Notes: generated by a model not told the origin, from the sequence alone. DNA of 64,000 nt from Nocardioides flavus (ex Wang et al. 2016) (GCF_014653115.1 NZ_BNAD01000001.1:434001-498000); one strand, 5' to 3'; positions 1 through 8,892 are shown, counted from the first letter of the stretch. Made by a program: numbers and translations.

Positions 1-567
1 GGGACCGAAGGAGAAGAACCCGGGGAAGTTCTTCGAGCGGGTGAGGAAGCGCGGGTTGCGCTGGAGGATGTCCTCGGCCGTCTGGTCCAGGACCGTGGTC
101 ACACCGAAGACGTGGTCGAGCGCGTCCTCCTCGGACACGTTGCGGCACTCACGTCCGATGACCAGCCCGAGCTCGCCCTCGGCCGTGGTGCGCTCGCTCT
201 GCGGCGGGATCGGGATCTCGTCGGCCGCGCCGATGATGGTGTGGTCGCCCTTGATGAAGGAGGCGGGCTCCTCCGGCACCGACTCCGACAGGTCGGCGGC
301 GTGGTCGACGTAGTTGAGCCCGATGCCCCAGATCTTGCGGGGCCGCCGGTAGGGCGCGGTGAACCGGACGTCGGCGGCGGGCCGGAACGCGTCCGGGCCG
401 GCACCGGCCGCGGCGGCCGCCAGCGCGTCGTACAGGTCCTCCTCGATCACGGTCAGCAGCGACGGGACGCGCCGGTCGGTGAGGTCAGCGACCGCGACGA
501 CGCCGCGCTCGGGGTCGACGAGGACCGGCACCTCGGTGCCGCGCTCGAGGATGGTGGCGAGTCGCAC
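1..567 (-). CDS. Fumarylacetoacetate hydrolase (FAH) family protein, 3' end cut by window
   Basis: Partial gene: 189 codons are present and the C-terminus lies beyond base 1. The translation has the FAH-family core: the substrate-pocket segment IWGIGLNYVDHA, then IKGDHTIIG and the metal-ligand segment TTAEGELGLVIGRE, whose Glu-x-Glu normally binds Mg or Ca. The family cleaves or hydrates 2-oxo acids such as acylpyruvates and 2-keto-4-pentenoate; which one here is unknown. The start is GTG at 567, chosen because CAGGAGG lies just upstream. It is the last visible gene of the leftward catabolic operon, 25 bp after the SDR gene. Family assignment is firm, substrate is not. Confidence 0.88.
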   Translation of the reverse strand, partial: MRLATILERGTEVPVLVDPERGVVAVADLTDRRVPSLLTVIEEDLYDALAAAAAGAGPDAFRPAADVRFTAPYRRPRKIWGIGLNYVDHAADLSESVPEEPASFIKGDHTIIGAADEIPIPPQSERTTAEGELGLVIGRECRNVSEEDALDHVFGVTTVLDQTAEDILQRNPRFLTRSKNFPGFFSFGP

Positions 568-592
568 GATGGGCCTCCTGGGGTCGTGGGTG

Positions 593-1366
593 TCAGTAGC
601 CGGCGACGAGGCCGCCGTCGACGCGGACCTGCTCGCCGGTGACGTAGCCGGCCTGCTGGGAGGCGAGGAAAGCGACGACCGCGCCGAACTCGGCCGGCTC
701 GCCGTAGCGCCGGGTCGGGATCGCCGCCTCGGACGCGGCCCGCGTGTCCTCGACCGTACGGCCGGTGCGCTCGGCCGCGGCGCGGTCGAGCTGGGCGACG
801 CGGTCGGTGTCGATGCGACCGGGCAGCACCATGTTGACGGTGACGCCGTCGCCGGCGACGGTGCCCGCGAGGGTCTTGAGGTACGCCGCGAGCGCCGCGC
901 GCCCGACGTTGGACGCGGTCAGCGTCGGGATGGGCTGCTGGACCCCGCTCGACCCGATGGCCAGGACCCGGCCCCAGCCGCGCTCGCGCATCCCCGGCAG
1001 CACCTCGCCGACCAGCGCGACGTGCCGGGCCACGAGCAGGTCGAAGGCCGCCTGCGCCGAGTCGGCGGTGAAGGCGTCAGCCGGTCCCGGCGGGGGGCCG
1101 CCGCCGTTGAGCACCACGATGTCGACCTCGCCGAGCTCCTCGCGGGTGCGAGCGACCAGCAGCGCCGGGGACGCGGGGTCGGTCAGGTCGGCGACGACGC
1201 CGGTGGCCGAGGGCAGCGAGCCCGCGACCTCGTCGACCACCTCGGCGCGGCGGCCGACGACGACGACGCGGGCGCCCTCGGCGGCCAGGGCTTCGGCGGA
1301 CGCGCGACCGAGGCCGCCGGTCGAGCCGAGGACGAGGGCGACCTTGCCGGTCAGTCCGAGGTCCAT
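593..1366 (-). CDS. SDR-family protein of the atypical Ser-xxx-Arg subclass
   Basis: 257 aa, the usual SDR length. The Rossmann nucleotide-binding motif is GSTGGLG at about residues 14-20, followed by the NGGG turn near 87-90 and the PGRIDTDR segment. At the place of the normal catalytic YxxxK it has SNVGR (residues 152-156), so both Tyr and Lys are replaced; Ser139/140 remains. Similar SN..R variants exist in a subclass of SDRs of unclear activity (recalled family knowledge). AGGAGG precedes the ATG. It overlaps the upstream aldolase gene by 16 bp, so the two are co-translated. A role in the 2-oxo/hydroxy acid pathway of this operon is inferred. Confidence 0.88.
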   Translation of the reverse strand: MDLGLTGKVALVLGSTGGLGRASAEALAAEGARVVVVGRRAEVVDEVAGSLPSATGVVADLTDPASPALLVARTREELGEVDIVVLNGGGPPPGPADAFTADSAQAAFDLLVARHVALVGEVLPGMRERGWGRVLAIGSSGVQQPIPTLTASNVGRAALAAYLKTLAGTVAGDGVTVNMVLPGRIDTDRVAQLDRAAAERTGRTVEDTRAASEAAIPTRRYGEPAEFGAVVAFLASQQAGYVTGEQVRVDGGLVAGY

Positions 1367-2268
1367 GGGGTTCCTCCTGGGGTGTCGGGCAGGTGGGACA
1401 GGTGCTGGTCCACCAGCGGCAGCAGCGCCGGCGGGAGCGTGGGGGCCGGCGGGCGGACGCGGCCGGTGGCGAGGACGCCGCGGCGGCGCAGGACCTCCTT
1501 GCGGATGGCCAGGCCGATGCGGAGCTGGCCCTCGAAGGTGGCCAGCGGCAGCCACGGGGCCCAGGCACGGTGGGCGGCGGCGAACCCGCCCGAGTCGTAC
1601 GCGTCGAGCGTCGCCCGCAGGCCCTCGGGGTGGCTCATCCCGGTCATCGCGCCCGCGGCGCCACAGCCGAGCTCGTCGACCAGGCCGACGCCGCCGAGGC
1701 CGCCGTACACCGGGGCGGCGACCACGGCGGTCAGCGCGGCGATCGCGGGCGGGGTCGGCGCGGCCTCGGCCTTGACCGCCGCCACGAAGCCGTCGCACTG
1801 CCGGACCACCTCGACCAGCACGTCGGCGGCGACGCTCACGCCCGAGGCGGCGGGATAGTCCTGCACGACGACCGGGAGCCCGGTGGCCTCGTGGACCGCG
1901 GTCAGGTGCTCGACCAGGACGTCGGCGCGCGGCGAGTTCACCTGCACCATGAGCGCCCGCGGCGGCCGGTGCGCGGCCTCCAGGCACGCCTGCGCCTGGT
2001 CGACCGCGACCGCGGTGGTGCGGGCGGGGAGCCCGAGCACGACCGGGAGGTCGCTGGCAGTGGTGACGGTGCGTACGACGTCCTGCTGCTCGGCCCGGGT
2101 GAGGGCGTCGGCCTCGCCGAAGACGCCGAGCGCGACGACGCCCTGCGCCGACACCGCGTCGGCGAGCGCGAGCTGCCGCTCCAGCGAGGCGGTGTCGAGG
2201 GCGAGGTCGTCGTCGAAGGGGGACGCCAGGACCATCCACAGCCCGGGGTCGAGGTGCACCGCGCTCAC
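1351..2268 (-). CDS. Dihydrodipicolinate synthase (DapA)-family aldolase/lyase
   Basis: 305 aa TIM-barrel class I aldolase of the DapA/NAL superfamily. The Schiff-base lysine is present at about residue 166 (FVAAVKAEA), followed by the GGLGG turn. The upstream motif that normally carries the catalytic Tyr (YNxP) reads QDYP at 136-139, so the Tyr position is a Gln. This is typical of a catabolic subclass rather than true lysine biosynthesis. It probably cleaves or condenses a 2-oxo acid with pyruvate. The start GTG at 2268 overlaps the stop of the LhgO gene (GTGA). It is not the housekeeping dapA, judging by context and motif. Confidence 0.86.
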   Translation of the reverse strand: MSAVHLDPGLWMVLASPFDDDLALDTASLERQLALADAVSAQGVVALGVFGEADALTRAEQQDVVRTVTTASDLPVVLGLPARTTAVAVDQAQACLEAAHRPPRALMVQVNSPRADVLVEHLTAVHEATGLPVVVQDYPAASGVSVAADVLVEVVRQCDGFVAAVKAEAAPTPPAIAALTAVVAAPVYGGLGGVGLVDELGCGAAGAMTGMSHPEGLRATLDAYDSGGFAAAHRAWAPWLPLATFEGQLRIGLAIRKEVLRRRGVLATGRVRPPAPTLPPALLPLVDQHLSHLPDTPGGTPWTSD

Positions 2269-3485
2269 CGCGCCACCTCGCGCCCGAGCACGACGTCGAC
2301 CACGTGCTCGGCGATCGCCAGGCTGGAGGTGGCCGCGGGCGAGGGGGCGTTCCGCAGGGCGGTGACCCGGTCGCGGGTGCTGATCCGGAAGTCGTCGACC
2401 AGCTCGCCGGTGCGCTCCATCGCCTGCGCGCGGATGCCGCTCGGCCCGTCGACGACGTCCTCGAGCCGCAGCTCGGGCACGTAGCGGCGCGCGGCGGCCA
2501 CGAACCGGCGCCGGCTCAGCGAGCCGGCCATCTCCGCCACCCCGGTGCGCCAGTGCTGCCGGGCGAAGCGGCGGAACCCGTCGTACGCGACGACCTCGCG
2601 CAGGTCGCGGGCCGACACGGTGCGCCAGTCGTAGCCCTCGCGGGCGAGGGCGAGCACGGCGTTGGGCCCGACCATCACCTCGCCGTCGACGCGCGGGGTG
2701 AGGTGCACGCCGAGGAACGGGTAGCGCGGGTCGGGCACCGGGTAGACGAGCCCGTTGACGAGCGAGCGGCGCTCGGGGCGCAGCAGGAGGTACTCCCCGC
2801 GGAACGGCACGACCCGCGGGTCGCTGGTGTCGCCCGCCTGGCCGGCGGTGCGGTCGGCCCACAGGCCGGTGCAGAGCACCACCCGGTCGACGCGCTCCTC
2901 CACGGTCCCGGCCGGGGTGCGCCCGGTGAGCACCACCCCGCCGGTCTCCTGGCGGATGCCGACCAGCTCGGTCGAGAGCCGTACGGTGCCGCCGTCGGCC
3001 TCGACGAGCTCGGCGAGGCGGCGGGTGACACCGGGGTAGTCGACGATGGCCGTCGACGGGGAGTGCAGCCCGGCGACCCCCCGGACGTGCGGCTCGATCT
3101 CGCGCAGCTCCGCGCCGGAGATGCGCCGGATGCCGGGCACGCCGTTGGCGAGCGCCTTGGCCTCGATCGCGCCGAGGCGGCCCTCCTCCACCTCGTCGAG
3201 CGCGACGAGCACCTTGCCGCACGCGTCGTAGGCGATGTCGTGCTCCTCGCAGAACTCCCGCAGCAGGCCCACCCCGCGACGGCACAGGGTCGCCTTGAGC
3301 GACCCGGGCTCGTAGTAGAGCCCGGCGTGCACCACCCCGGAGTTGCGCCCGGTCTGGTGCGCGGCGAGGCGGTCCTCCTTCTCCCACACGGTGACCGACG
3401 CGTCCGGGTCGACGACCTGGAGCCGGCGGGCGACGGCCGCGCCGAGGATGCCGCCGCCGACGACGGCGTACGACGCGGCGCTCAT
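2265..3485 (-). CDS. lhgO: L-2-hydroxyglutarate oxidase (LhgO)-type FAD-dependent oxidoreductase
   Basis: 406 aa, normal for LhgO. The N-terminal FAD motif GGGILGAAVARRL is followed by TGRNSGVVHAGLYY, a strong family signature, and C-terminal GPNAVLALAREGY. LhgO enzymes oxidise L-2-hydroxyglutarate (or a related 2-hydroxy acid) to the 2-oxo acid and pass electrons to the respiratory chain. ATGA overlaps join it to the CoA-transferase upstream and GTGA to the aldolase downstream. Being next to a TctABC importer suggests that a hydroxy-dicarboxylate is taken up and oxidised here. The symbol reflects the family; the substrate in this operon is inferred. Confidence 0.87.
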   Translation of the reverse strand: MSAASYAVVGGGILGAAVARRLQVVDPDASVTVWEKEDRLAAHQTGRNSGVVHAGLYYEPGSLKATLCRRGVGLLREFCEEHDIAYDACGKVLVALDEVEEGRLGAIEAKALANGVPGIRRISGAELREIEPHVRGVAGLHSPSTAIVDYPGVTRRLAELVEADGGTVRLSTELVGIRQETGGVVLTGRTPAGTVEERVDRVVLCTGLWADRTAGQAGDTSDPRVVPFRGEYLLLRPERRSLVNGLVYPVPDPRYPFLGVHLTPRVDGEVMVGPNAVLALAREGYDWRTVSARDLREVVAYDGFRRFARQHWRTGVAEMAGSLSRRRFVAAARRYVPELRLEDVVDGPSGIRAQAMERTGELVDDFRISTRDRVTALRNAPSPAATSSLAIAEHVVDVVLGREVAR

Positions 3486-4687
3486 GCGGCACCTCCGGTC
3501 ACGGCCTGCTGGTCGAGCCAGGGGCGGTCCCACGCGAGGTCCTCGTGCTGGCCGAGCAGCGGCGGCGGGACGCTCGAGGCGGCGGGCGACCCGTCGTAGC
3601 GCAGCGCGCCCCCGGGCACCGCCACCTGCCCGAGGGTGGCGTGCCCGAGCTCGTGGACGAGGCCGAGGTGGCGCACCTGCTCCCAGTCGTAGACCTCCGG
3701 GATGCTGCGGATCCGCCCGGCGGGGACGCCCTCGCGCTGCAGCTCGGCGAGGACGTCGTCGGCGGCACGCCCGGACAGCAGGCCGTCGATCTCGGCCTGG
3801 AGCGCGTCGACGTGGGCGACCCGGTCCCGGTTGGTGGCGACGTCCTCGCGGGCGGGGTCGATGCCGACCACCGCGGCGAAGCGGCGCCACAGCGACTCCG
3901 ACCCGACCGCGATGACGAGCGCGGCGTCGGCGCACCGGAAGGTGCCGTAGGGCGCGATCGAGGGGTGCCGGTTGCCCGTACGGGCGGGCACGCGTCCGCC
4001 GGCGAGCCAGCCGGCGCCGTGGAAGGCGTGCACCGAGGTGACCGCCGCGAGCAGGCTGGTCTCGACGGCCCGGCCGACGCCGGTCGTCTCGCGCTCGTGG
4101 AGCGCCGACATCACCCCGAAGGCCCCGAACATGCCGGCCAGGATGTCGGCGATGGGCAGGCCGACCCGGGTGGGGTCGCCGTCGGCGTCGCCGGTGAGGC
4201 TCATCAGCCCGGCCTCCGCCTGCACGATCTGGTCGAACCCGGGACGGGTCCCGTCGGGACCTCCCGAGCCGAAGCCGGTGATCGACAGGGTCACCAGCCG
4301 CGGGTTGGCCGCGCGCAGCGAGGCGGGGTCGAGCCCGAGCCGCGCCAGCAGCCCGGGGCGGTAGTTCTCCACGAGCACGTCGGCGTCCGCGCACAGGTCG
4401 CGGAGCCGCTGGGCGCCCTCGGGCGACTTGAGGTCGAGCCGCACCGAGCGCTTGCCGCGGTTGGCGGAGAGGAAGTAGGCCGACTCCTCCTCCGCGCCGG
4501 GGGCGGCGTCCGGGCCGGGCACCGCGAACGGAAGCCAGCCGCGGCTGTCGTCGCCCGCGGGCGGCTCGACCTTGAGCACGTCGGCGCCCACGTCGGCGAG
4601 CATCATCGTGGCGTACGGACCGGCGAGCGCGCGGCTCAGGTCGACGACGCGTACGCCGGCCAGGGACCGGTGGTCGGTCGGGTTCAT
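3482..4687 (-). CDS. CaiB/BaiF family III CoA-transferase, nucleophile Asp apparently missing
   Basis: 401 aa, full length for family III CoA-transferases. The N-terminal signature VVDLSRALAGPYATMMLADVG, the RGKRSVRLDLK segment and the ENYRPG motif are all present. The family forms an acyl-aspartyl intermediate; the Asp normally lies in a motif like SLxDA. Here that stretch reads ETSLLAAV, with Ala214 where Asp is expected. The paralogue at 9678-10943 keeps it. The protein may therefore be inactive, use another residue, or work with the second transferase. It overlaps the genes on both sides by 4 bp. Confidence 0.85.
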   Translation of the reverse strand: MNPTDHRSLAGVRVVDLSRALAGPYATMMLADVGADVLKVEPPAGDDSRGWLPFAVPGPDAAPGAEEESAYFLSANRGKRSVRLDLKSPEGAQRLRDLCADADVLVENYRPGLLARLGLDPASLRAANPRLVTLSITGFGSGGPDGTRPGFDQIVQAEAGLMSLTGDADGDPTRVGLPIADILAGMFGAFGVMSALHERETTGVGRAVETSLLAAVTSVHAFHGAGWLAGGRVPARTGNRHPSIAPYGTFRCADAALVIAVGSESLWRRFAAVVGIDPAREDVATNRDRVAHVDALQAEIDGLLSGRAADDVLAELQREGVPAGRIRSIPEVYDWEQVRHLGLVHELGHATLGQVAVPGGALRYDGSPAASSVPPPLLGQHEDLAWDRPWLDQQAVTGGAA

Positions 4688-5181
4688 GATCGTCCTCCCA
4701 TCAGCTTGAGTCCCACGCTCATCAGCACGATCACCGAGGTGATCCGCAGGACGTGGATCGACAGCACCACGGGCACGTTGGCCCGTACGTCCGCCGACAG
4801 CGCGCCCATCTGCGCGATGCCGCCGGGGGCGGTGGCGAGCAGGGCGGTGTAGGCGTCGAAGTCGGTGAAGCGCCACAGCCCCCAGGCCAGCGCGAGCCCG
4901 AAGACGAGGAAGAGCACGACGGTGAGGATGATCGGGACCGCCGCCGAGCGCAGCGCCGTCAGCGACTCGCGGGTCACCGACTGCCCGAGCAGCGCGCCGA
5001 TCGCGACGTAGACCACCCACTTCACGCCGCCGGGCGCCGGCCAGCTCAGCTCGGTGGCCAGCGACAGCGCGGCCACCCCGATCATCGCGCCCAGGAGCGG
5101 CGCCGCGGGCAGCCGCAGGAGGCTGGCGACCACGGCGCCGGCGACCGCGGCTGCCGCGGTCGCGGCGACCCCCGCGATCAC
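4684..5181 (-). CDS. Half-length AbrB-type (PF05145-like) integral membrane protein
   Basis: 165 aa with four to five hydrophobic segments and the motif LLGAMIGVAALS and ATAPGGIAQMGALSADV near the end, features of the membrane AbrB duplication family (not the DNA-binding AbrB). Family members normally carry two copies of this repeat in about 350 aa; this one has one. The start GTG at 5181 overlaps the tctA stop (GTGA) and the end overlaps the CoA-transferase start (ATGA), so it is translationally coupled between transporter and enzyme genes. A transport-related role with TctABC is inferred only from position. Confidence 0.75.
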   Translation of the reverse strand: MIAGVAATAAAAVAGAVVASLLRLPAAPLLGAMIGVAALSLATELSWPAPGGVKWVVYVAIGALLGQSVTRESLTALRSAAVPIILTVVLFLVFGLALAWGLWRFTDFDAYTALLATAPGGIAQMGALSADVRANVPVVLSIHVLRITSVIVLMSVGLKLMGGRS

Positions 5182-6839
5182 GTGGAGTCCACGCGTTCGG
5201 TCTCCGGCTCGCGGTCGGCGGCGTCCGTCGACCGGTCGGCGGCGTCCTGCGTCGTGGGAGTGGTGCCGTCGACGTCGGTCAGCTCGCCGGCGCGACGGGC
5301 GCGACGGCGGCGCATCGCGCCGTACCTCGCGATGGCGCGGGCGGCCGCCCTCTTGATCAGCACCGTGACCAGCGGGAGCACCAGCAGCAGCACCATGAGG
5401 ACCAGCAGGGCCCGCGAGGTGCCACGGTCGAGGAAGACGCCGAAGCTGCCACCCGAGATGATCATGGTCTGGCGCAGCGACTCCTCCGCCATCGGACCGA
5501 GCACGAGGGCGATCACCATCGCAGCGGGCGAGAGCCCGAAGCGGCGCATGAAGAACCCGAGCACGCCGCAGCCGAGCATGATCGCGACCTCGATGATCGA
5601 GCCGTTGACGGTGAACGTCCCGAGGACGCAGAAGACGATGATCGACGGCCCGAGGACGCGGAAGGGCACCCGTGCGATGCTGGCGAAGGCCGGGATGCAG
5701 AACACGTTGACCAGCAGCAGCATGATGTTGCCGAGGAACATGCTGGCGATCAGGCCCCATGCGAACTCGGGGTTCTGCGTCATGAGGAGCGGACCGGGCT
5801 GCAGGCCCCACATCAGGAAGCCGCCCAGGAGCACGGCGGTCGACGCCGAGCCCGGGATGCCGAGGGTGAGGAGCGGGACGATGGCGCCCGAGGACGCAGC
5901 GTTGTTTGCGGCCTCGGGGCCGGTGAGGCCGGGCATCGCGCCCTTGCCGAACTTCTCCGGCGTCTTCGAGACCGAGCGCTCCAGGTTGTAGGACATCAGC
6001 GACGCGACCGTGGCACCCGCTCCGGGGGTCGCCCCGACGAAGAAGCCCAGGAACGAGCCCCGGGTGATCGGTCCGGCCGACTCCCGCAGGTCGTGCCCGG
6101 TGGGCCAGAAGCCGCGCGAGCGCGCGGACACGTTGAAGTAGGCGAGCTTCTCGAGGTGGCCACCGCGCCACAGGGTGTGGAGGATCTCCCCCACGCCGAA
6201 CAGGCCGATGGCGACCGGGATGAAGTCGATGCCGTTGATCAGCTCGACCGAGCCGAAGGTGTAGCGCTGCTGGCCGGTGCCGATGTCGATGCCGACGGTG
6301 GCGATCGCGAAGCCGATCAGTGCGGAGAGAGTGCCGAGCAGACGGTTGCCGCCGATGATGACGATGAGGGTCAGCAGGCCGAGGATCACGACGAGGAAGA
6401 GCTCGGGCGGGCCGAAGGTGGCCGCGAGCGCCGCCGTCGCCGGCGAGGCGACGCTGATGAGCACGGCGCCGATCGTGCCGGCGACGAAAGAGCCGATGGC
6501 TGCCATCACCAGGGCGGGCCCGGCGCGGCCCTGCTTCGCGAGTGGATAGCCGTCGAAGGTGCTGGCCACGGTGGCCGACTCGCCGGGGGTGTTGATCAGC
6601 ACCGACGTGATCGTGCCGCCGTACATCGCGCCGTAGTAGACCGCCGCCAGCATCACGACCGCACTCGTCGGGTCCAGGGTGAAGGTCAGCGGGAGCAGGA
6701 TCGCGAGACCGGCCGAGGGCCCGAGACCCGGCATCACACCGACGATCATGCCGAGCATGACGCCTGCCAGCAGCAGCAGCATGTTCATCGGGGTGGCGAT
6801 GGCGACGATGCCGTTGGCCAGGTTGTCGAAGGTGTCCAT
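5178..6839 (-). CDS. tctA: Tripartite tricarboxylate transporter large permease subunit TctA
   Basis: 553 aa polytopic membrane protein. The N-terminal GVMPGLGPSAGLAILLPLTF and the later GFFVGATPGAGATVASLMSY are the twin TctA signatures; LLGFLMWGLQPGPLL-type sequence also fits (LGGFLMWGLQPGPLL). The usual length is about 500 aa; the extra is a charged cytoplasmic tail of about 50 residues rich in Arg, Asp and Thr. TctA forms the channel of a secondary, periplasmic-binding-protein-dependent importer of citrate-like di- and tricarboxylates. It follows tctB by 15 bp and has a GTGA overlap with the AbrB-type gene. Confidence 0.93.
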   Translation of the reverse strand: MDTFDNLANGIVAIATPMNMLLLLAGVMLGMIVGVMPGLGPSAGLAILLPLTFTLDPTSAVVMLAAVYYGAMYGGTITSVLINTPGESATVASTFDGYPLAKQGRAGPALVMAAIGSFVAGTIGAVLISVASPATAALAATFGPPELFLVVILGLLTLIVIIGGNRLLGTLSALIGFAIATVGIDIGTGQQRYTFGSVELINGIDFIPVAIGLFGVGEILHTLWRGGHLEKLAYFNVSARSRGFWPTGHDLRESAGPITRGSFLGFFVGATPGAGATVASLMSYNLERSVSKTPEKFGKGAMPGLTGPEAANNAASSGAIVPLLTLGIPGSASTAVLLGGFLMWGLQPGPLLMTQNPEFAWGLIASMFLGNIMLLLVNVFCIPAFASIARVPFRVLGPSIIVFCVLGTFTVNGSIIEVAIMLGCGVLGFFMRRFGLSPAAMVIALVLGPMAEESLRQTMIISGGSFGVFLDRGTSRALLVLMVLLLVLPLVTVLIKRAAARAIARYGAMRRRRARRAGELTDVDGTTPTTQDAADRSTDAADREPETERVDST

Positions 6840-6854
6840 GTCGGGTCTCCGGGA

Positions 6855-7394
6855 TCAGAAGCGCGGCAGGATGCCCTCGGGCAGCCCGGCGTTCAGGAAG
6901 GTCTGGAGCAGCACGTACATCGTGAGCGGGAGGCCGATCGCGACGACGGCGTTGAGGAGGTGGCGCCCGCGGTTGAGCATGCTCAGCATCACCATGAGGA
7001 AGAGCGCCGAGGAGATGATCGTGCCCAGCGAGATCAGCGTCGCGGCGAAGACCGCGGACGCCAGGACCATGATCGTCAGCAGGCGGGGGTGCTTGCCGAG
7101 GTCGGCGTCGCCGACCTCGTCCTCCATCGCGACGACCTCGTCGTCGTGGGGGGAACGGATGGCGGCCACGAGGCCCCACAGGGTGAGCGCGAGGCCGGCG
7201 ACCCCGATGATCCGCGGGAAGAACCCCGGCCCGATCCGGCCCGCCTGGGTGCGCCACTCGAGGGCGAAGGCCATCTCGGTGTAGACCGCGAGCACGACCA
7301 ACACCGCAGCGAGGAAGACCGTCTTGGGACGGACCCACCCCGCGACCCGGCCCGAGGGCCGGGTCGCGGGGCGCGCGGTGTCAGCCAGGCTCAC
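6855..7394 (-). CDS. tctB: Tripartite tricarboxylate transporter small permease subunit TctB
   Basis: 179 aa with four hydrophobic segments: about residues 24-42 (TVFLAAVLVVLAVYTEMAFA region), 62-80, 115-135 and 145-168. The segment RIGPGFFPRIIG is the family hallmark. TctB is the small membrane subunit of TctABC importers. The start is GTG at 7394, overlapping the tctC stop (GTGA); an upstream in-frame extension would run into tctC and is rejected. Confidence 0.88.
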   Translation of the reverse strand: MSLADTARPATRPSGRVAGWVRPKTVFLAAVLVVLAVYTEMAFALEWRTQAGRIGPGFFPRIIGVAGLALTLWGLVAAIRSPHDDEVVAMEDEVGDADLGKHPRLLTIMVLASAVFAATLISLGTIISSALFLMVMLSMLNRGRHLLNAVVAIGLPLTMYVLLQTFLNAGLPEGILPRF

Positions 7395-8368
7395 AGGGCA
7401 CCCAGCTCGGTGAGCTTCTCCTCGAAGGCCGTCTGCGTGTCCTCGAGGTAGGAGGTGAAGTCCTCGCCCCAGCGCTCGTCCTCGAGGAGGAAGTTCTCGT
7501 CGAGGTAGGCCTGCCAGTCGTCGGTCTCGACGACCTCCTGCATCGTGTCGATCCACCACTCCTGCGCCTCCTCGGGGGCGTCGGGCGGCAGGATCAGGCC
7601 ACGAGGCATGGACGGCAGGTCGCTGACGCCGTTCTCCTCACCGGTCGGCACGTCCGGCAGCGCCTCGAGGCGCTCGGGACCGGTGAACAGCAGCGGGGTC
7701 ACCTGGCCGGCCTCGATCTGGCCCATGATCGAGCCGGGGTTCGAGATCATCGTGTCGATGGCGCCCGAGAGCAGCGAGGTCTGCATCTGGCCCTCGTCGT
7801 TGTAGGGGACGTACTCGATCTCGTAGCCCTCGGCGTCCGCGACCATCTGCTGGATGATGTAGTCGACGTTGACCGTCCCGATGCCGCCCACGACGACGGA
7901 GCCCTTCTCCGTGGCGTAGTCCACCCACTCATCGTAGGTCTGGAAGTCGGCGTCGCCGGCCGCGATCATCAGCGCGTTGTCCGCGGCCAGCAGCCCGACC
8001 GGCGTGAAGTCGGTGGGCTCCCAGCCGGTGTCGGCCTGCAGCGGGGTGGTGATGAAGGATCCCGACGTGGTCGAGATGCCGTAGCCCTCGCCCGCCTGGT
8101 TGAGGAGGTAGCCCCAGCCGGTGGCGCCCGAGCCGCCGTCGCGGTTCTCCACGCGGATGTTCTCGGGGTAGAGGTCGTTGCTCTGGAGGATGTCGACCAT
8201 CGTCCGCGCCATGATGTCGTTGCCGCCGCCGGGACCGAACGCGATCGTCCAGTCCATGTCCTCGGACGGGTACGCGCCACCCGACCCACCGCCCGAGTCG
8301 CCGCCGCAGGCGCTCAGCGTCATCATCAGCGCGGCCGCCGAGGCGAGCGCGATCCTCGTGTGCTTCAT
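7391..8368 (-). CDS. tctC: Tripartite tricarboxylate transporter solute-binding lipoprotein TctC
   Basis: 325 aa. A lipoprotein signal ends in TLSAC with the lipidated Cys at residue 21, then a Gly/Ser linker. The mature part has the Bug/TctC features: IAFGPGGGNDIMAR, VENRDGGSGATGW and DNALMIAAGDADF. It captures the carboxylate outside the membrane and delivers it to TctAB. CCAGGAGGAACC precedes the ATG. The 59 bp between this gene and the thioesterase (8369-8427) hold no gene; an internal promoter there is possible but not evident. Confidence 0.92.
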   Translation of the reverse strand: MKHTRIALASAAALMMTLSACGGDSGGGSGGAYPSEDMDWTIAFGPGGGNDIMARTMVDILQSNDLYPENIRVENRDGGSGATGWGYLLNQAGEGYGISTTSGSFITTPLQADTGWEPTDFTPVGLLAADNALMIAAGDADFQTYDEWVDYATEKGSVVVGGIGTVNVDYIIQQMVADAEGYEIEYVPYNDEGQMQTSLLSGAIDTMISNPGSIMGQIEAGQVTPLLFTGPERLEALPDVPTGEENGVSDLPSMPRGLILPPDAPEEAQEWWIDTMQEVVETDDWQAYLDENFLLEDERWGEDFTSYLEDTQTAFEEKLTELGAL

Positions 8369-8427
8369 GGTTCCTCCTGGTTGCGTGGCACGGCGACGCC
8401 GTACCGGTGAAGAGAGTGGTGGTGTTG

Positions 8428-8892
8428 TCACACCGCGTCGAGGCGTTGCCACGAACCGGTGCCGAGAGCTGTGAGGCGCCCCTGCTCGTCGCTCATGCGC
8501 GACTCGAGGTGCACGATGCGGCGTCCGGCGCGGACGATCCGGCCGGTGCAGGTCCCGGTCCCGGTGAGGGGACGGAAGAACCGCATCTGCATCTCGATCG
8601 TCACGGCGGCGGACAGGAACCGCTTGGACAGGTGACCCATCGAGATGTCGAGGGCCGTGGTGATCACGCCGCCGTGCACCGACCCCTGCGGGTTGCACAG
8701 GTGCGGGGCGTAGGGCAGGACGACGGTGCAGGTCTGCTCGGTCTCGTCGTAGGAGATGTCGAGCTGCAGGAAGCGACTGAGGAAGAACGACCCGAACTCC
8801 CAGGCGGGGTCGGACGCCGCGGCGTGGGCCAGTGCCGACACCGCGTCGGCGTCGACGCGGGGTGCCGGGAGGCCGGTCTCGGTCGTCGTCAT
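8428..8892 (-). CDS. PaaI-like hotdog-fold acyl-CoA thioesterase
   Basis: 154 aa, a single hotdog domain. The segment NPQGSVHGGVITTALDISMGHL contains the HGG-x-ITTALD pattern of PaaI-type thioesterases, where the Gly-rich turn and following acidic residue form the active site. It would release free acid from a CoA ester made by the neighbouring CoA-transferase. It begins 1 bp after the crotonase stop codon, so the two are co-transcribed. Substrate unknown. Confidence 0.85.
   Translation of the reverse strand: MTTTETGLPAPRVDADAVSALAHAAASDPAWEFGSFFLSRFLQLDISYDETEQTCTVVLPYAPHLCNPQGSVHGGVITTALDISMGHLSKRFLSAAVTIEMQMRFFRPLTGTGTCTGRIVRAGRRIVHLESRMSDEQGRLTALGTGSWQRLDAV

Noticed and set aside
1351..2268. 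Housekeeping dapA
   Set aside because: Tyr of the catalytic triad is replaced, and the gene is inside a catabolic operon.
4684..5181. DNA-binding AbrB regulator
   Set aside because: The protein is hydrophobic and fits the membrane AbrB family; the name clash is historical.
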